Shown here one piece after another: positions 28,378-36,043 of a DNA stretch of 64,000 nucleotides (position 1 is the stretch's first letter; each line of letters begins with the position of its first letter). Position numbers and translations under genes: made by a program. Source of the DNA: Methylotenera sp. (lineage in GTDB: Bacteria; Pseudomonadota; Gammaproteobacteria; Burkholderiales; Methylophilaceae). Under the pieces are notes generated by a model. It was not told the DNA's origin. It saw only the letters and a program-made list of their open reading frames with translations, and did no database searches. The DNA is taken from the NCBI GenBank assembly GCA_013141075.1, contig JABFRQ010000001.1, positions 62,001-126,000 of the forward strand, given 5' to 3'.

Positions 28378-28566
28378 CTCGTAATTTGTTGTAAATACTT
28401 TGGATTTTATTTATTATTTATTGGTATCTTTTTAGTTTTTTTATGTATAATTATTTTTGTTCGTGAAATAAAAATGCCTACGGTAATCGTGATTTAGCCT
28501 ACCTAAGCGAACACGGCAAGCGCCTCTACAAAATTTAAACTTTTAAACGAGAAAAGGAATACTAAA

Positions 28567-29355
28567 ATGAAGAAAATTAACTTATCAATTGCAGCCGTAT
28601 TATTGATGTCTTCTGCATCTGCATTTGCGGCAAATTCAGATCGTTCTGGCGTAACTTGCGCCAACTTACCTACTTATGCGCAATTACGTACAGCGCTTGC
28701 AGCATCAGTAAACGCTTCAGCTGGCGGCACACAAGCTACTTCTACACAAGGTTTTGGTCTTCCAATGTGGGCAACTTTAGTTGATTCATCTGGCCGCGTA
28801 TGTGCAGTTGCCAAAATTGGCGGCACAGACCCTTGGTTAGGTAGCCGTGTAATTTCCGCTCAAAAAGCAAACACTGCCAATGCATTTAGTACTAACCAAA
28901 TTGCTTTATCAACTGCAAACTTATTCTCAGCAGTACAGCCAGGCGGCTCTCTCTACGGCTTACAACACAGCAATCCAGTCAATACACTCGTGGCTTACAG
29001 AGGTGCTGCAACCAAGTTTGGTGCTGCTGATGACCCAATGGTAGGTTTGCGCATAGGAGGCGTGAATGTATTTGGCGGCGGCCTAGCGCTTTACAATTCA
29101 GCTAAACAAGCCGTAGGCGCGATTGGTGTAAGCGGTGACTCATCATGTGCTGACCACAACATTGCTTGGAATCTACGCGCAGCATTAGCCTTAGCAGCCC
29201 CTACTCTGGTATCAAACTTAGTTCCAGGCGGCGTTTCTCCTGGCCCAACAGCAGCAGGTAGTGACAACATTCAATACGGAGCTGTAGGTGGCTGGAATCA
29301 CGCTAATTGCTCAGGCACAAATACCGTACCTGCGCTTGGTGCCCTAACTAACTAA
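28567..29355 (+). CDS. Secreted GlcG/HbpS-like heme-binding family protein
   Basis: A 262-residue protein with a clear signal peptide (MKKINLSIAAVLLMSSASAFA, cleavage about residue 21). The body shows the GlcG/HbpS pattern: AVAKIGGTDPWLGSRVISAQKANTANAF in the first half and GGGLALYN ... AVGAIGVSGDSSCADHNIAW in the second. Two Cys pairs may form disulfides. HbpS-type relatives bind heme or sense redox; the ligand here is not known. It has an AAAGGAAT ribosome site and is followed 26 bases later by a small lipoprotein gene, probably in one transcript. Confidence 0.82.
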   Translation: MKKINLSIAAVLLMSSASAFAANSDRSGVTCANLPTYAQLRTALAASVNASAGGTQATSTQGFGLPMWATLVDSSGRVCAVAKIGGTDPWLGSRVISAQKANTANAFSTNQIALSTANLFSAVQPGGSLYGLQHSNPVNTLVAYRGAATKFGAADDPMVGLRIGGVNVFGGGLALYNSAKQAVGAIGVSGDSSCADHNIAWNLRAALALAAPTLVSNLVPGGVSPGPTAAGSDNIQYGAVGGWNHANCSGTNTVPALGALTN

Positions 29356-29381
29356 CTTCACTTTTTCTGAAAGGACTCATC

Positions 29382-29636
29382 ATGAAACCCATGATTAAAA
29401 TGTCTACAGGGTGGAGCGTTAGCAAAGTGCTGATGGTTGCAATTTTTGCATTCACATTAACGGCTTGTGGCGGCGGTGGCAGCAGTAGCCAAACCTTGTT
29501 GCAACAAGTGCAAGCACTGGTTGCCACTGGCAACGCAGCTGATTTAGAAGCAGCCAATGATTTAGTGTTGACAAATCAAGACAACGTATCAGCCGCTGAG
29601 TTTGAAGCACTAATGGATGCGCTTGCAGCAGCATAA
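29382..29636 (+). CDS. Small lipoprotein, unknown family
   Basis: An 84-residue protein with a hydrophobic segment (about 14-28) ending in the lipobox LTACGGGGSSS, so it should be lipidated on Cys28 or thereabouts. The mature part is a short acidic helix rich in Ala, Leu and Glu (AADLEAANDLVLTNQDNVSAAEFEALMDAL). I do not recognise a family. It shares a transcript with the GlcG-like gene and ends at a good terminator. Confidence 0.75.
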   Translation: MKPMIKMSTGWSVSKVLMVAIFAFTLTACGGGGSSSQTLLQQVQALVATGNAADLEAANDLVLTNQDNVSAAEFEALMDALAAA

Positions 29637-29657
29637 CAAACCAAACTTGTAGTAAAC

Positions 29658-29687
29658 AAAAAGGCTCCGTTTAACGGAGCCTTTTTT
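29658..29687 (+). terminator. Terminator after the lipoprotein gene
   Basis: GGCTCCGTT and AACGGAGCC (29663-29681) form a tight hairpin followed by TTTTTT, with an A-run before it. Confidence 0.92.
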
Positions 29688-29716
29688 ATATTGATGAGGT
29701 TTGTTGGTGTTAAGCC

Positions 29717-30400
29717 CTATAAAGCTTGCAGGGCAACACCCGTAGCAAAAAATGCCCCACCCGCAATATGGTGTATGGTTCGCAGGTCATCATGGCCTTC
29801 AAAATGCCAATGACCATCACTGAAAACGCGCTCATCCGCCTGCGCCGCAACCACCTCGGCAATAAATAAATCATAAGTGTTTTGATTATACGGCTCGGGG
29901 ATAAGCTTACATTCCAGCCATGCCACGCAACCATTTAACAAAGGCGCATCAATTTCAGTGGCGGAGAAAGTCCCTAAACCATACTGAGCGAATTTATCTG
30001 TTTCGACTAAATCGCGCCCAGAAGTGGTACCCACTTTGCGCACAATATCAATCTGCGCCACACACGGCACGTTAATGGCAAACGTACCAGCGGCTTCAAT
30101 CAACTCGCGGGTATAAGTGCTTTTATCAATCACCACCGTGATTTTAGGAGGGTCAAAATCCAACGCACAAGCCCACGCCGCTGCCATAATGTTCTCTTTG
30201 CCGTTATGGCGAGCAGAAACAAGGATTGTGGGGCCGTGGTTTAGGAGATGATAGGCTTGCGGATAGCAAAGATGGTGTGATGAAGTTGGGTAAAAATTGG
30301 TGTCTAAGATACTGTTTTTTGTGATGCCATATTGCGAGTGAACTAAGCGATGATTGGGCAAGGTGATAGGGGGAAAGTAAACATTTTTATTACAGCGCAC
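29717..30400 (-). CDS. Flavin reductase family protein with doubtful N-terminus
   Basis: A 227-residue frame whose part from about residue 50 onward is a normal FMN-binding flavin reductase / flavoredoxin-type split barrel: HGPTILVSARHNGKENIMAAAWACALDFDPPKITVVIDKSTYTRELI, then FAINVPC and GLGTFSATEIDAPLLNGCVAWLEC. The first 40-50 residues (MRCNKNVYF...) have no familiar counterpart and adjoin a broken GTPase remnant, so the original start may have been lost or replaced. Start position therefore uncertain; expression unproven. Substrate unknown. Confidence 0.7.
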   Translation of the reverse strand: MRCNKNVYFPPITLPNHRLVHSQYGITKNSILDTNFYPTSSHHLCYPQAYHLLNHGPTILVSARHNGKENIMAAAWACALDFDPPKITVVIDKSTYTRELIEAAGTFAINVPCVAQIDIVRKVGTTSGRDLVETDKFAQYGLGTFSATEIDAPLLNGCVAWLECKLIPEPYNQNTYDLFIAEVVAAQADERVFSDGHWHFEGHDDLRTIHHIAGGAFFATGVALQAL

Positions 30401-30441
30401 CGTAAACGGGTGACGCCATACCTAGTGAGGGCTACGCGAGC

Positions 30442-30552
30442 TGTAAGAATGCCCCACATAAAATTGATCTTCTCTTGCCCTGGCGTGCCGTACAGATGTA
30501 TGTTTTCTGTGTCATTAATTTTCATTACCTCGTAATCCATTGCAACGGTCGT
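30442..30552 (-). pseudogene. Remnant of a small GTPase (COG2229 type)
   Basis: The minus strand reads TTVAMDYEVMKINDTE, then NIHLYGTPGQEKINFMWGILT, which matches the switch region of small bacterial GTPases of the MglA/COG2229 class (memory of TTVAMDYG...LYGTPGQERFNFMWDIL). The YGTPGQE G3 motif is intact, but the P-loop side is gone (stop codons directly upstream) and the frame leaves the family right after WGILT. It is about 37 codons of a gene that is normally about 180-200 aa. It directly abuts the flavin reductase frame. Confidence 0.7.
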
Positions 30553-30657
30553 TTGAGGTTATATGTCTTGGTAAACTTCTTAAAACTAAAGAGGCAGTTT
30601 CGGTAAGTGTTTTTCTCTTTGCTTCTGTCCTTTTCTGGAGGATTACCCTAGAGAATC

Positions 30658-31155
30658 TCAATCAGAATGAATTAATTTTACTTGGCTAAAAATTTGATGA
30701 ACCATTTTTTCGACATCTGCATACAGCAAATTATATGTGGATATATCTGTAAATTTTCTGCCAGTGTGAGCCAGTTCGTTTCTTCGCCGCCTATGTTTAC
30801 CTTCCGAATCCATTATTATCCATACTCCTTCGCCATCAAATCCGTAATTATTTAGCGAAGATATAAACTCACTCTTTTTTGGTAAGTTAACATTGTCAAG
30901 AACTGTTTCAGGTTTTTTCGTTGGTTTGTTTATTCCTGAGTCTATATAAGCCAACCAATCGCGCAAGGACTTTTCTAATAAACAACGTCTATATTCAGTT
31001 GCAATAACTTTGATGAACTTTTCCAAAATTGCCCAGCAAGCTAAGAATGCCATTTCTCTGTTTTCTTCAGATTTATAATGAAGAATAACCTTCTCTTGAA
31101 TAGCACGAAACGCTAAAAGTTCACTTACAGTTGATATGCGAAGTTTTTTTGTCAT
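30658..31155 (-). CDS. HEPN-like helical protein, unknown role
   Basis: A 165-residue mostly helical protein. It carries RNELAH at residues 125-130, which fits the R-x4-6-H motif of HEPN domains with the polar residue straight after the Arg, as in active HEPN ribonucleases. Helices around 27-60 and 138-160 would complete the bundle. No nucleotidyltransferase partner is next to it; the neighbouring gene is a secreted protein in the same direction. The family assignment is from motif only. Toxin, RNA processing or defence roles are all possible. Confidence 0.55.
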   Translation of the reverse strand: MTKKLRISTVSELLAFRAIQEKVILHYKSEENREMAFLACWAILEKFIKVIATEYRRCLLEKSLRDWLAYIDSGINKPTKKPETVLDNVNLPKKSEFISSLNNYGFDGEGVWIIMDSEGKHRRRRNELAHTGRKFTDISTYNLLYADVEKMVHQIFSQVKLIHSD

Positions 31156-31178
31156 GACCTAAATTAATTAAATTAGCT

Positions 31179-31895
31179 TTAAAGTTTATCAGCATTTTTT
31201 TTAACTACATCAGAAACTTGCTGTGAATTATTTTTTAAATAATCAGTTGAATTTACAAGTACGGAGCCAAATTCCCTTATTGAACCTTCAGAAACATCTC
31301 TTTTTAATAGTGACTGTATTTTAATCGTGGTTTTTACTCCAGACCAAATCGAAATTTCGTTATCAAATTCAGCGCCACCGTTTGTTTTTACTTTATCAAT
31401 TTTTTCGTTATGTGCTGCACCATACTTAACTGTCAACATTTCTTTAATCATACTGTAATTTTGGCTTGGGAAAAGTACCTCAACGGCTCCGACATTACTT
31501 TCAGGTCTATCTTCATAAGTTTTAACAAATAATCGCTTATCAAATAACTCTATATGATGCTCCCATATAGAGAAAGTGTTGCCGTATGTTCCAACCTTAC
31601 CCGTGAGTGCTTCGTTGTAACACAACAAACCCTGCTCTCGCACCATTTTTACATACTCTTGCTCCACATCGGGACCCATTCCACTGGGGCAGATTTTAGT
31701 TGCACTTAAAATCAGTGGTTGACCAAGTTGTATCTGCATAAAACTAGATGGTTCTAATTTCCATTTATTATTTGAGCGGGAAGTTTTTTTTAGTGATGAA
31801 TCTTTTTTATCTGCAGCAAAAGTTGTGTTTGCCGAATACAGACAAATCACAAGAGTTAATAAAATTACATGTAATAATTTTGCGAGAACATTCAT
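31179..31895 (-). CDS. Secreted protein of unknown family
   Basis: A frame with in-frame TTG at 31910 and ATG at 31895; the ATG is preferred (MNVLAKLLHVILLTLVICLY, signal peptide cleaved near NTTFA|ADKK), giving 238 aa. The mature part has a charged start, then QIQLGQPLILSATKICPSGMG and LLCYNEALTGKVGTYGN, with two Cys that could pair, and an alpha/beta-looking rest. I do not recognise it. It lies 23 bases before the HEPN-like gene on the same strand, so the two may be one transcript. Confidence 0.6.
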   Translation of the reverse strand: MNVLAKLLHVILLTLVICLYSANTTFAADKKDSSLKKTSRSNNKWKLEPSSFMQIQLGQPLILSATKICPSGMGPDVEQEYVKMVREQGLLCYNEALTGKVGTYGNTFSIWEHHIELFDKRLFVKTYEDRPESNVGAVEVLFPSQNYSMIKEMLTVKYGAAHNEKIDKVKTNGGAEFDNEISIWSGVKTTIKIQSLLKRDVSEGSIREFGSVLVNSTDYLKNNSQQVSDVVKKNADKL

Positions 31896-32152
31896 TCTAA
31901 TAAGGTCCAATTAAATTTATTATTTAGGCGTGCAGTATGCAAATAGGCGAATTAAAATTTAAGGACTGTGAATGGCGTCCCGAATTTTGTGTAAATGTCG
32001 GTCAATAACTATCAAGCGGGGATTTCACATCTAAAGTTAATAGTAAACCTATTAAACACAGGTGTCTAGCCACCTAGTCACGCAAACTTTTGTAAATTAA
32101 TTGAGTAAGCCCGCGTAGGGCAGACTCATTCACAGTCCGCCGTATGTTATTG

Positions 32153-32323
32153 TTAATTTTCAACAACCGTATGCTGTTGCAACGGAGTTTTCGTGTTTGA
32201 TTCAGCCACCACATAAGGCGTGCCATTTTGCTCTGCGAGTTTTTTTGCGGTTTGTGCTGCTCTGCGCAAAGCGGTATCAGCGTCTTGCAGCTCTTTGCTG
32301 GCAGGTATTATTTCGTTGTGCAT
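32153..32323 (-). CDS. Small 56-residue protein coupled to zeta-like kinase
   Basis: Reads MHNEIIPASKELQDADTALR, then RAAQTAKKLAEQNGTPYVVAESNTKT to a TAA. The start codon shares a base with the toxin stop (TAATG), a translational-coupling overlap. Predicted mostly helical at the start; the segment AKKLAEQNGTPYVVAE recalls the short proteins that follow zeta-like kinases in other proteobacteria, but I cannot name the family with certainty. It may be the third part of the module rather than the antitoxin itself. Confidence 0.6.
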   Translation of the reverse strand: MHNEIIPASKELQDADTALRRAAQTAKKLAEQNGTPYVVAESNTKTPLQQHTVVEN

Positions 32324-32835
32324 TATTTCACCTCAGTTTCTAGCAAAATGGGTTGTGGATATGAATTGTCGTATAAAGACCAAGAATCCGCTAGTGCTTT
32401 GTAAATACTATGAAAGTTATTGATTCCCGCTTTAAATCTGCGGCGTATGGTGGTTTCTGGAATATTGTGACCACCCAACGCCACCCTTGCAGCTACGCGA
32501 CTAATTGCAAACTCTTCATTTGGCAGACTGAGAAAAAACAAGGTGATGTGATAGCCCAGCTTTTTCCACTCCGTTATATGTTTGGCATAGGCTTTACCTG
32601 AAAGTGTGGTTTCAAAAGCAAAGCTGTTGCCCGCTTTTACGTTGGCCTTAATTTCATTAAGCATGAGCCGCGCCGCTTTAATGCTGGCGGATTCTGGCGC
32701 AAAAGGGGCTAAGCCAGCGGCTATTAAATCCGCATTGATAAAAGTTGGGCAGTTGGCTTCATTAGGCAAATACTCGCGGGCGAAGGTGGTTTTACCTGCG
32801 CCGTTTGGCCCTGCTATGATAATGACTTTTTTCAT
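32323..32835 (-). CDS. Zeta-toxin-like kinase
   Basis: A 170-residue P-loop kinase. Walker A is GPNGAGKTTF (residues 9-18), followed by FINADLIAAGLAPFAPE and FAFETTLSG, then RVALGGHNIPETTIRRRF and a C-terminal NFHSIYKALADSWSLYDNS. These are the marks of zeta-like proteins that phosphorylate UDP-N-acetylglucosamine or similar. It overlaps both neighbours: ATGA with the upstream small gene and TAATG with the 56-residue gene. Toxicity is inferred from family, not shown. Confidence 0.85.
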   Translation of the reverse strand: MKKVIIIAGPNGAGKTTFAREYLPNEANCPTFINADLIAAGLAPFAPESASIKAARLMLNEIKANVKAGNSFAFETTLSGKAYAKHITEWKKLGYHITLFFLSLPNEEFAISRVAARVALGGHNIPETTIRRRFKAGINNFHSIYKALADSWSLYDNSYPQPILLETEVK

Positions 32836-33008
32836 TTACTTAGCCGCTGGTCAATTCGTTTACGCTGAATATCCCAAGGAATGGTCTCTACCTCTTTATT
32901 TTTGATGCCATCCAAGCGTTGATTTGCAACGTCTAACCACTGTTGCTCAATCAAACTGAGTTCCCGCCTTCGCGGGAATGACGGAGGAAGAGGATCTACA
33001 TTTTCCAT
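32832..33008 (-). CDS. Addiction-module-component-like small protein
   Basis: A 58-residue protein starting at the ATG that shares a base with the glnS stop codon (TAATG). Its C-terminal part, SLIEQQWLDVANQRLDGIKN followed by KEVETIPWDIQRKRIDQ, resembles the putative addiction module components that pair with toxins. Residues PPSFPRRREL are encoded by a dispersed family C palindrome (see repeat). It overlaps the kinase gene by four bases, suggesting a coupled antitoxin-toxin pair. Confidence 0.6.
   Translation of the reverse strand: MENVDPLPPSFPRRRELSLIEQQWLDVANQRLDGIKNKEVETIPWDIQRKRIDQRLSK
32960..32990. repeat. Family C palindrome inside a small gene
   Basis: TTCCCGCCTTCGCGGGAATGACG: CCCGC and GCGGG around CTTC, plus GAATGAC, the common GTCATTCCCGCG element. 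It lies inside the 58-residue gene and is read as PSFPRRREL. Confidence 0.8.
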
Positions 33009-34789
33009 TATTTCTGCCAAGCATCCCTCAAAGTCACCGTTCTATTAAACACAGGCTTACCTGCCACGCTGTCTTTCTTATCCGCTACAAAATACCCATG
33101 CCGCTCAAATTGGAAGCTGTCTTCGGCTTTAGCGTCTTTTAAGCTTGGTTCTAGTTGTGCAGTAATCACGGTCACTGAATTTGGGTTCATGTCATTTAAG
33201 AAATCTCTGTCGCCCTCGCCCGGATGCGCTTCTTTGAACAGTCTGTCGTACAAGCGCACTTCGCATTCATACGCATGTGTGACTGAGACCCAGTGGATAT
33301 TGCCTTTTACTTTGACAGAGTCTGAACCTGGTGTGCCTGATTTAGTATCTGGCAGATATTCGCAATGCACTACTGTCACATTGCCATCGGCATCTTTTTC
33401 GCAGCTTGTGCATTTCACCACATAGCCGTAACGTAGGCGTACCATGCCTTCTGGGGTGAGGCGGAAATAGCCTTTGCTTGGCACTTCCATAAAGTCTTCA
33501 CGTTCTATCCACAGCTCGCGGGTGAGCGGCACTACGCGTTTACCTAGCTCTGGTTTTAATGGATGGTTAGGTGCGAAGCAATCTTCTACTTGTGACTGTC
33601 CATTAGCATCCACTGGGTAATTATCAATCACCAATTTGATTGGGTCTAACACGGCAATACGGCGTTCTGCATTAATATTGAGCACTTCGCGCATGCAGTC
33701 TTCAAAGGTTGAATAGTCAATCCATGAATCCGCTTTGCTTACGCCGATACGGTCGGTAAATAGTTTAAAGCCTTCTGCTACATAGCCACGGCGGCGCGCG
33801 CCTGCTAACGTTGGTAGGCGTGGATCATCCCAATCGCTGACGTGTTTTTCTTCTACCAATTGGATGAGTTTACGTTTTGATAACACCACATAAGTGAGGT
33901 TTAAACGCGCAAATTCATATTGTTTTGGTAGTGGGTGAGCCAGTAAGCCAGCTTCGGCAAGGCGCTCTAATAGCCAATCGTAAAATGGGCGTTGGTCTTC
34001 AAATTCTAGCGTGCAAATTGAGTGTGTAATTTGTTCTAACGCATCTTCAATCGGGTGCGCAAAAGTGTACATCGGGTAAATGCACCATTTATCGCCCGTG
34101 TTGTGGTGATGCGCACGGCGCACGCGGTAAATGGCTGGGTCGCGCAGGTTAATGTTGGGCGATGCCATGTCGATTTTTGCACGTAAAATCAAGCTGCCAT
34201 CAGCGTGTTTGCCATCGCGCATTTCACGAAATAGCGCAAGGTTCTCCGCCACGGTACGATCGCGCCAAGGTGAGTTTTTACCTGCTTCAGTCAGCGTGCC
34301 GCGGTTAATGCGCATTTCTTCTGCGCTTTGGCTATCTACATAAGCATAGCCGTTTTCAATCAGGCTTTCAGCCGCGCGGTACATAAAATCAAAATAGTTG
34401 CTGGCGAAATACAGATTACTTTCTTTGGCATTTTGCCAACTAAAGCCTAGCCATTTAACAGAATCTGTAATGCTATCAACGTATTCTTGGCTTTCTTTTT
34501 CTGGGTTGGTGTCATCAAAACGCAAATGGCACACACCGTTGTAATCACGCGCGAGGCCAAAATTTAAAAAGATACTTTTGGCATGGCCAATGTGCAAATA
34601 ACCATTTGGCTCTGGTGGAAAACGCGTGCGAATTTTAGCAGAATCAAGCTCGCCAGCCGCTTGATGCTTAGCTTCGCCAGGGCTACCTGCCCATTTACGT
34701 GATGCATAAACGCCTTGTTCAATATCTTTTTCCACAATCGCGCGGATGAAGTTTGAGCCTAAAGGAATGGGTGCTTTTTCTTGTGACAT
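33008..34789 (-). CDS. glnS: Glutamine--tRNA ligase
   Basis: Charges tRNA-Gln. The ATG at 34789 (MSQEKAPIPLGSNFIRAIVEKD) is chosen over an in-frame codon 24 bases upstream, giving 593 aa. The class I motifs are PNGYLHIGHAKS and VVLSKRKL (the KMSKS loop). The C-terminal beta-barrel anticodon domain is complete. The N-terminal part has an insert of about 20 residues (RKWAGSPGEAKHQAAGELDS) before KIRTRFPPEPNG. The stop codon TAA shares a base with the next small gene. Presence of GlnS means glutaminyl-tRNA is not made only by GatCAB. Confidence 0.96.
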   Translation of the reverse strand: MSQEKAPIPLGSNFIRAIVEKDIEQGVYASRKWAGSPGEAKHQAAGELDSAKIRTRFPPEPNGYLHIGHAKSIFLNFGLARDYNGVCHLRFDDTNPEKESQEYVDSITDSVKWLGFSWQNAKESNLYFASNYFDFMYRAAESLIENGYAYVDSQSAEEMRINRGTLTEAGKNSPWRDRTVAENLALFREMRDGKHADGSLILRAKIDMASPNINLRDPAIYRVRRAHHHNTGDKWCIYPMYTFAHPIEDALEQITHSICTLEFEDQRPFYDWLLERLAEAGLLAHPLPKQYEFARLNLTYVVLSKRKLIQLVEEKHVSDWDDPRLPTLAGARRRGYVAEGFKLFTDRIGVSKADSWIDYSTFEDCMREVLNINAERRIAVLDPIKLVIDNYPVDANGQSQVEDCFAPNHPLKPELGKRVVPLTRELWIEREDFMEVPSKGYFRLTPEGMVRLRYGYVVKCTSCEKDADGNVTVVHCEYLPDTKSGTPGSDSVKVKGNIHWVSVTHAYECEVRLYDRLFKEAHPGEGDRDFLNDMNPNSVTVITAQLEPSLKDAKAEDSFQFERHGYFVADKKDSVAGKPVFNRTVTLRDAWQK

Positions 34790-34916
34790 GGTTTTGACTA
34801 TACATTTAAACAAAATAATAGTGCTTATTTTACACGGTTATTTTTGTAATTCCTTTTAGCATCATAATCTAGTTTATTTTTTAGCGATTTAGTCTGTATC
34901 TTATGGCTAACAAACT

Positions 34917-35007
34917 TGTCATCCTGAACTTGTTTCAGGACCCTTATGCATACATTAAAATTTGCGTGCTAATCACTAGATTCTGAGCTTCGGCAGAATG
35001 ACAGTAC
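34917..35007. repeat. Dispersed repeat in the glnS/birA divergent gap (family E and partner)
   Basis: GTCATCCTGAACTTGTTTCAG (34919-34939, core of family E) and, 45 bases later, GATTCTGAGCTTCGGCAGAATGACAG, a related hairpin with CTGAGCTTCGGCAG. GTCAT and ATGAC ends suggest one composite element of about 90 bases. Confidence 0.65.
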
Positions 35008-35065
35008 ATGTGTAATGACAGCATATGTGTAGCTAACAAGCCCTGTGTTAATATCCTGCTTAATT

Positions 35066-36043
35066 ATGAGCAATTTCACTTTTCCCATTTTACGTTTACT
35101 CGCTGACGGCAAATTTCACTCGGGTGAAGCCATTGCAAAGCAATTAAACGTGTCGCGCGCCACGGTTTGGAATGCGCTGCAAGCCGCAGAAGCATTGGGT
35201 GTTGAGATTTTTTCAGTACGTGGGCGCGGCTATAAATTGCCGCAAACCGTTACGCTGCTAAACGAGCAAGCGGTGTTAAATGCTATTGGCGAGCAGCGCG
35301 ACAAATTTACCTTAGAAATTCACGACCACTTAGCCTCAACCAATACGTATTTAATGCAAAAACTCAGTAGCGGCCAAGCGCACGCAAGTTGCGTGGCAGC
35401 TAATTTGCAAACCAATGGCCGTGGCAGGCGTGGACGTGCTTGGCAGGCTGGGTTGGGTGCGAGTTTAACGTTTTCACTTTTATGGCGTTTTCAATGTGGT
35501 GCGGCGGGCTTATCTGGCTTGAGTTTAGCGGTCGGCGTGGCGTTAATCCGCTCTCTACATAGCTTTGGGGTAAACCAAGCACAACTTAAATGGCCGAATG
35601 ACGTACTAATTGGGCGTGAAAAATTAGCAGGCATTTTAATTGAGTTGCAAGGCGATATGGAAGGCCCAAGCGCCGCAGTAATAGGCGTGGGCATCAACCT
35701 AAATTTACCTGCCAGTATTAAACAGCAAATTGACCAGCCAGCCACTGATTTAGCCAGCGTTGCGCCGCACAGCATTAACCCAAATGAATTGCTAGGCACA
35801 TTACTCAAACACTTGTCTGAAGTATTAGCCAACTTTGAGCAACAAGGCTTTGCCAGCGTGCGCAATGAGTGGGTTAGCCACCATGCTTACCACCAAAAAC
35901 CAGTAAAAATGCTGCATCCAAATGGTAACGAAACATTTGGTACCGTGTTGAATGTAGCGGATGATGGCGTTTTATTAGTAAGCACCACTCAAGGCGAGCA
36001 ACGCTTTTTATCGGGTGAAATTAGTTTAAGGGCTGCTGAATAA
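35066..36043 (+). CDS. birA: Biotin--acetyl-CoA-carboxylase ligase / biotin operon repressor
   Basis: Attaches biotin to the carboxyl carrier protein. The ATG at 35066 (MSNFTFPILRLLADGKFHSG) is preferred to an upstream one 21 bases earlier. An N-terminal winged helix (LNVSRATVWNALQAAE) suggests the bifunctional repressor type; the ligase core follows with NGRGRRGRAWQAG and LKWPNDVLI. The C-terminal SH3-like domain is present. 325 aa. It shares one base with coaX (TAATG). Confidence 0.95.
   Translation: MSNFTFPILRLLADGKFHSGEAIAKQLNVSRATVWNALQAAEALGVEIFSVRGRGYKLPQTVTLLNEQAVLNAIGEQRDKFTLEIHDHLASTNTYLMQKLSSGQAHASCVAANLQTNGRGRRGRAWQAGLGASLTFSLLWRFQCGAAGLSGLSLAVGVALIRSLHSFGVNQAQLKWPNDVLIGREKLAGILIELQGDMEGPSAAVIGVGINLNLPASIKQQIDQPATDLASVAPHSINPNELLGTLLKHLSEVLANFEQQGFASVRNEWVSHHAYHQKPVKMLHPNGNETFGTVLNVADDGVLLVSTTQGEQRFLSGEISLRAAE

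Noticed and set aside
29452..29634. Minus-strand 60-residue frame opposite the small lipoprotein
   Set aside because: No start signal and the plus frame has a lipobox, ribosome site and terminator.
31896..32152. Possible hidden RNA gene in the 257-base gap before the secreted protein gene
   Set aside because: No convincing hairpin with T-run, promoter or open frame could be found by eye.
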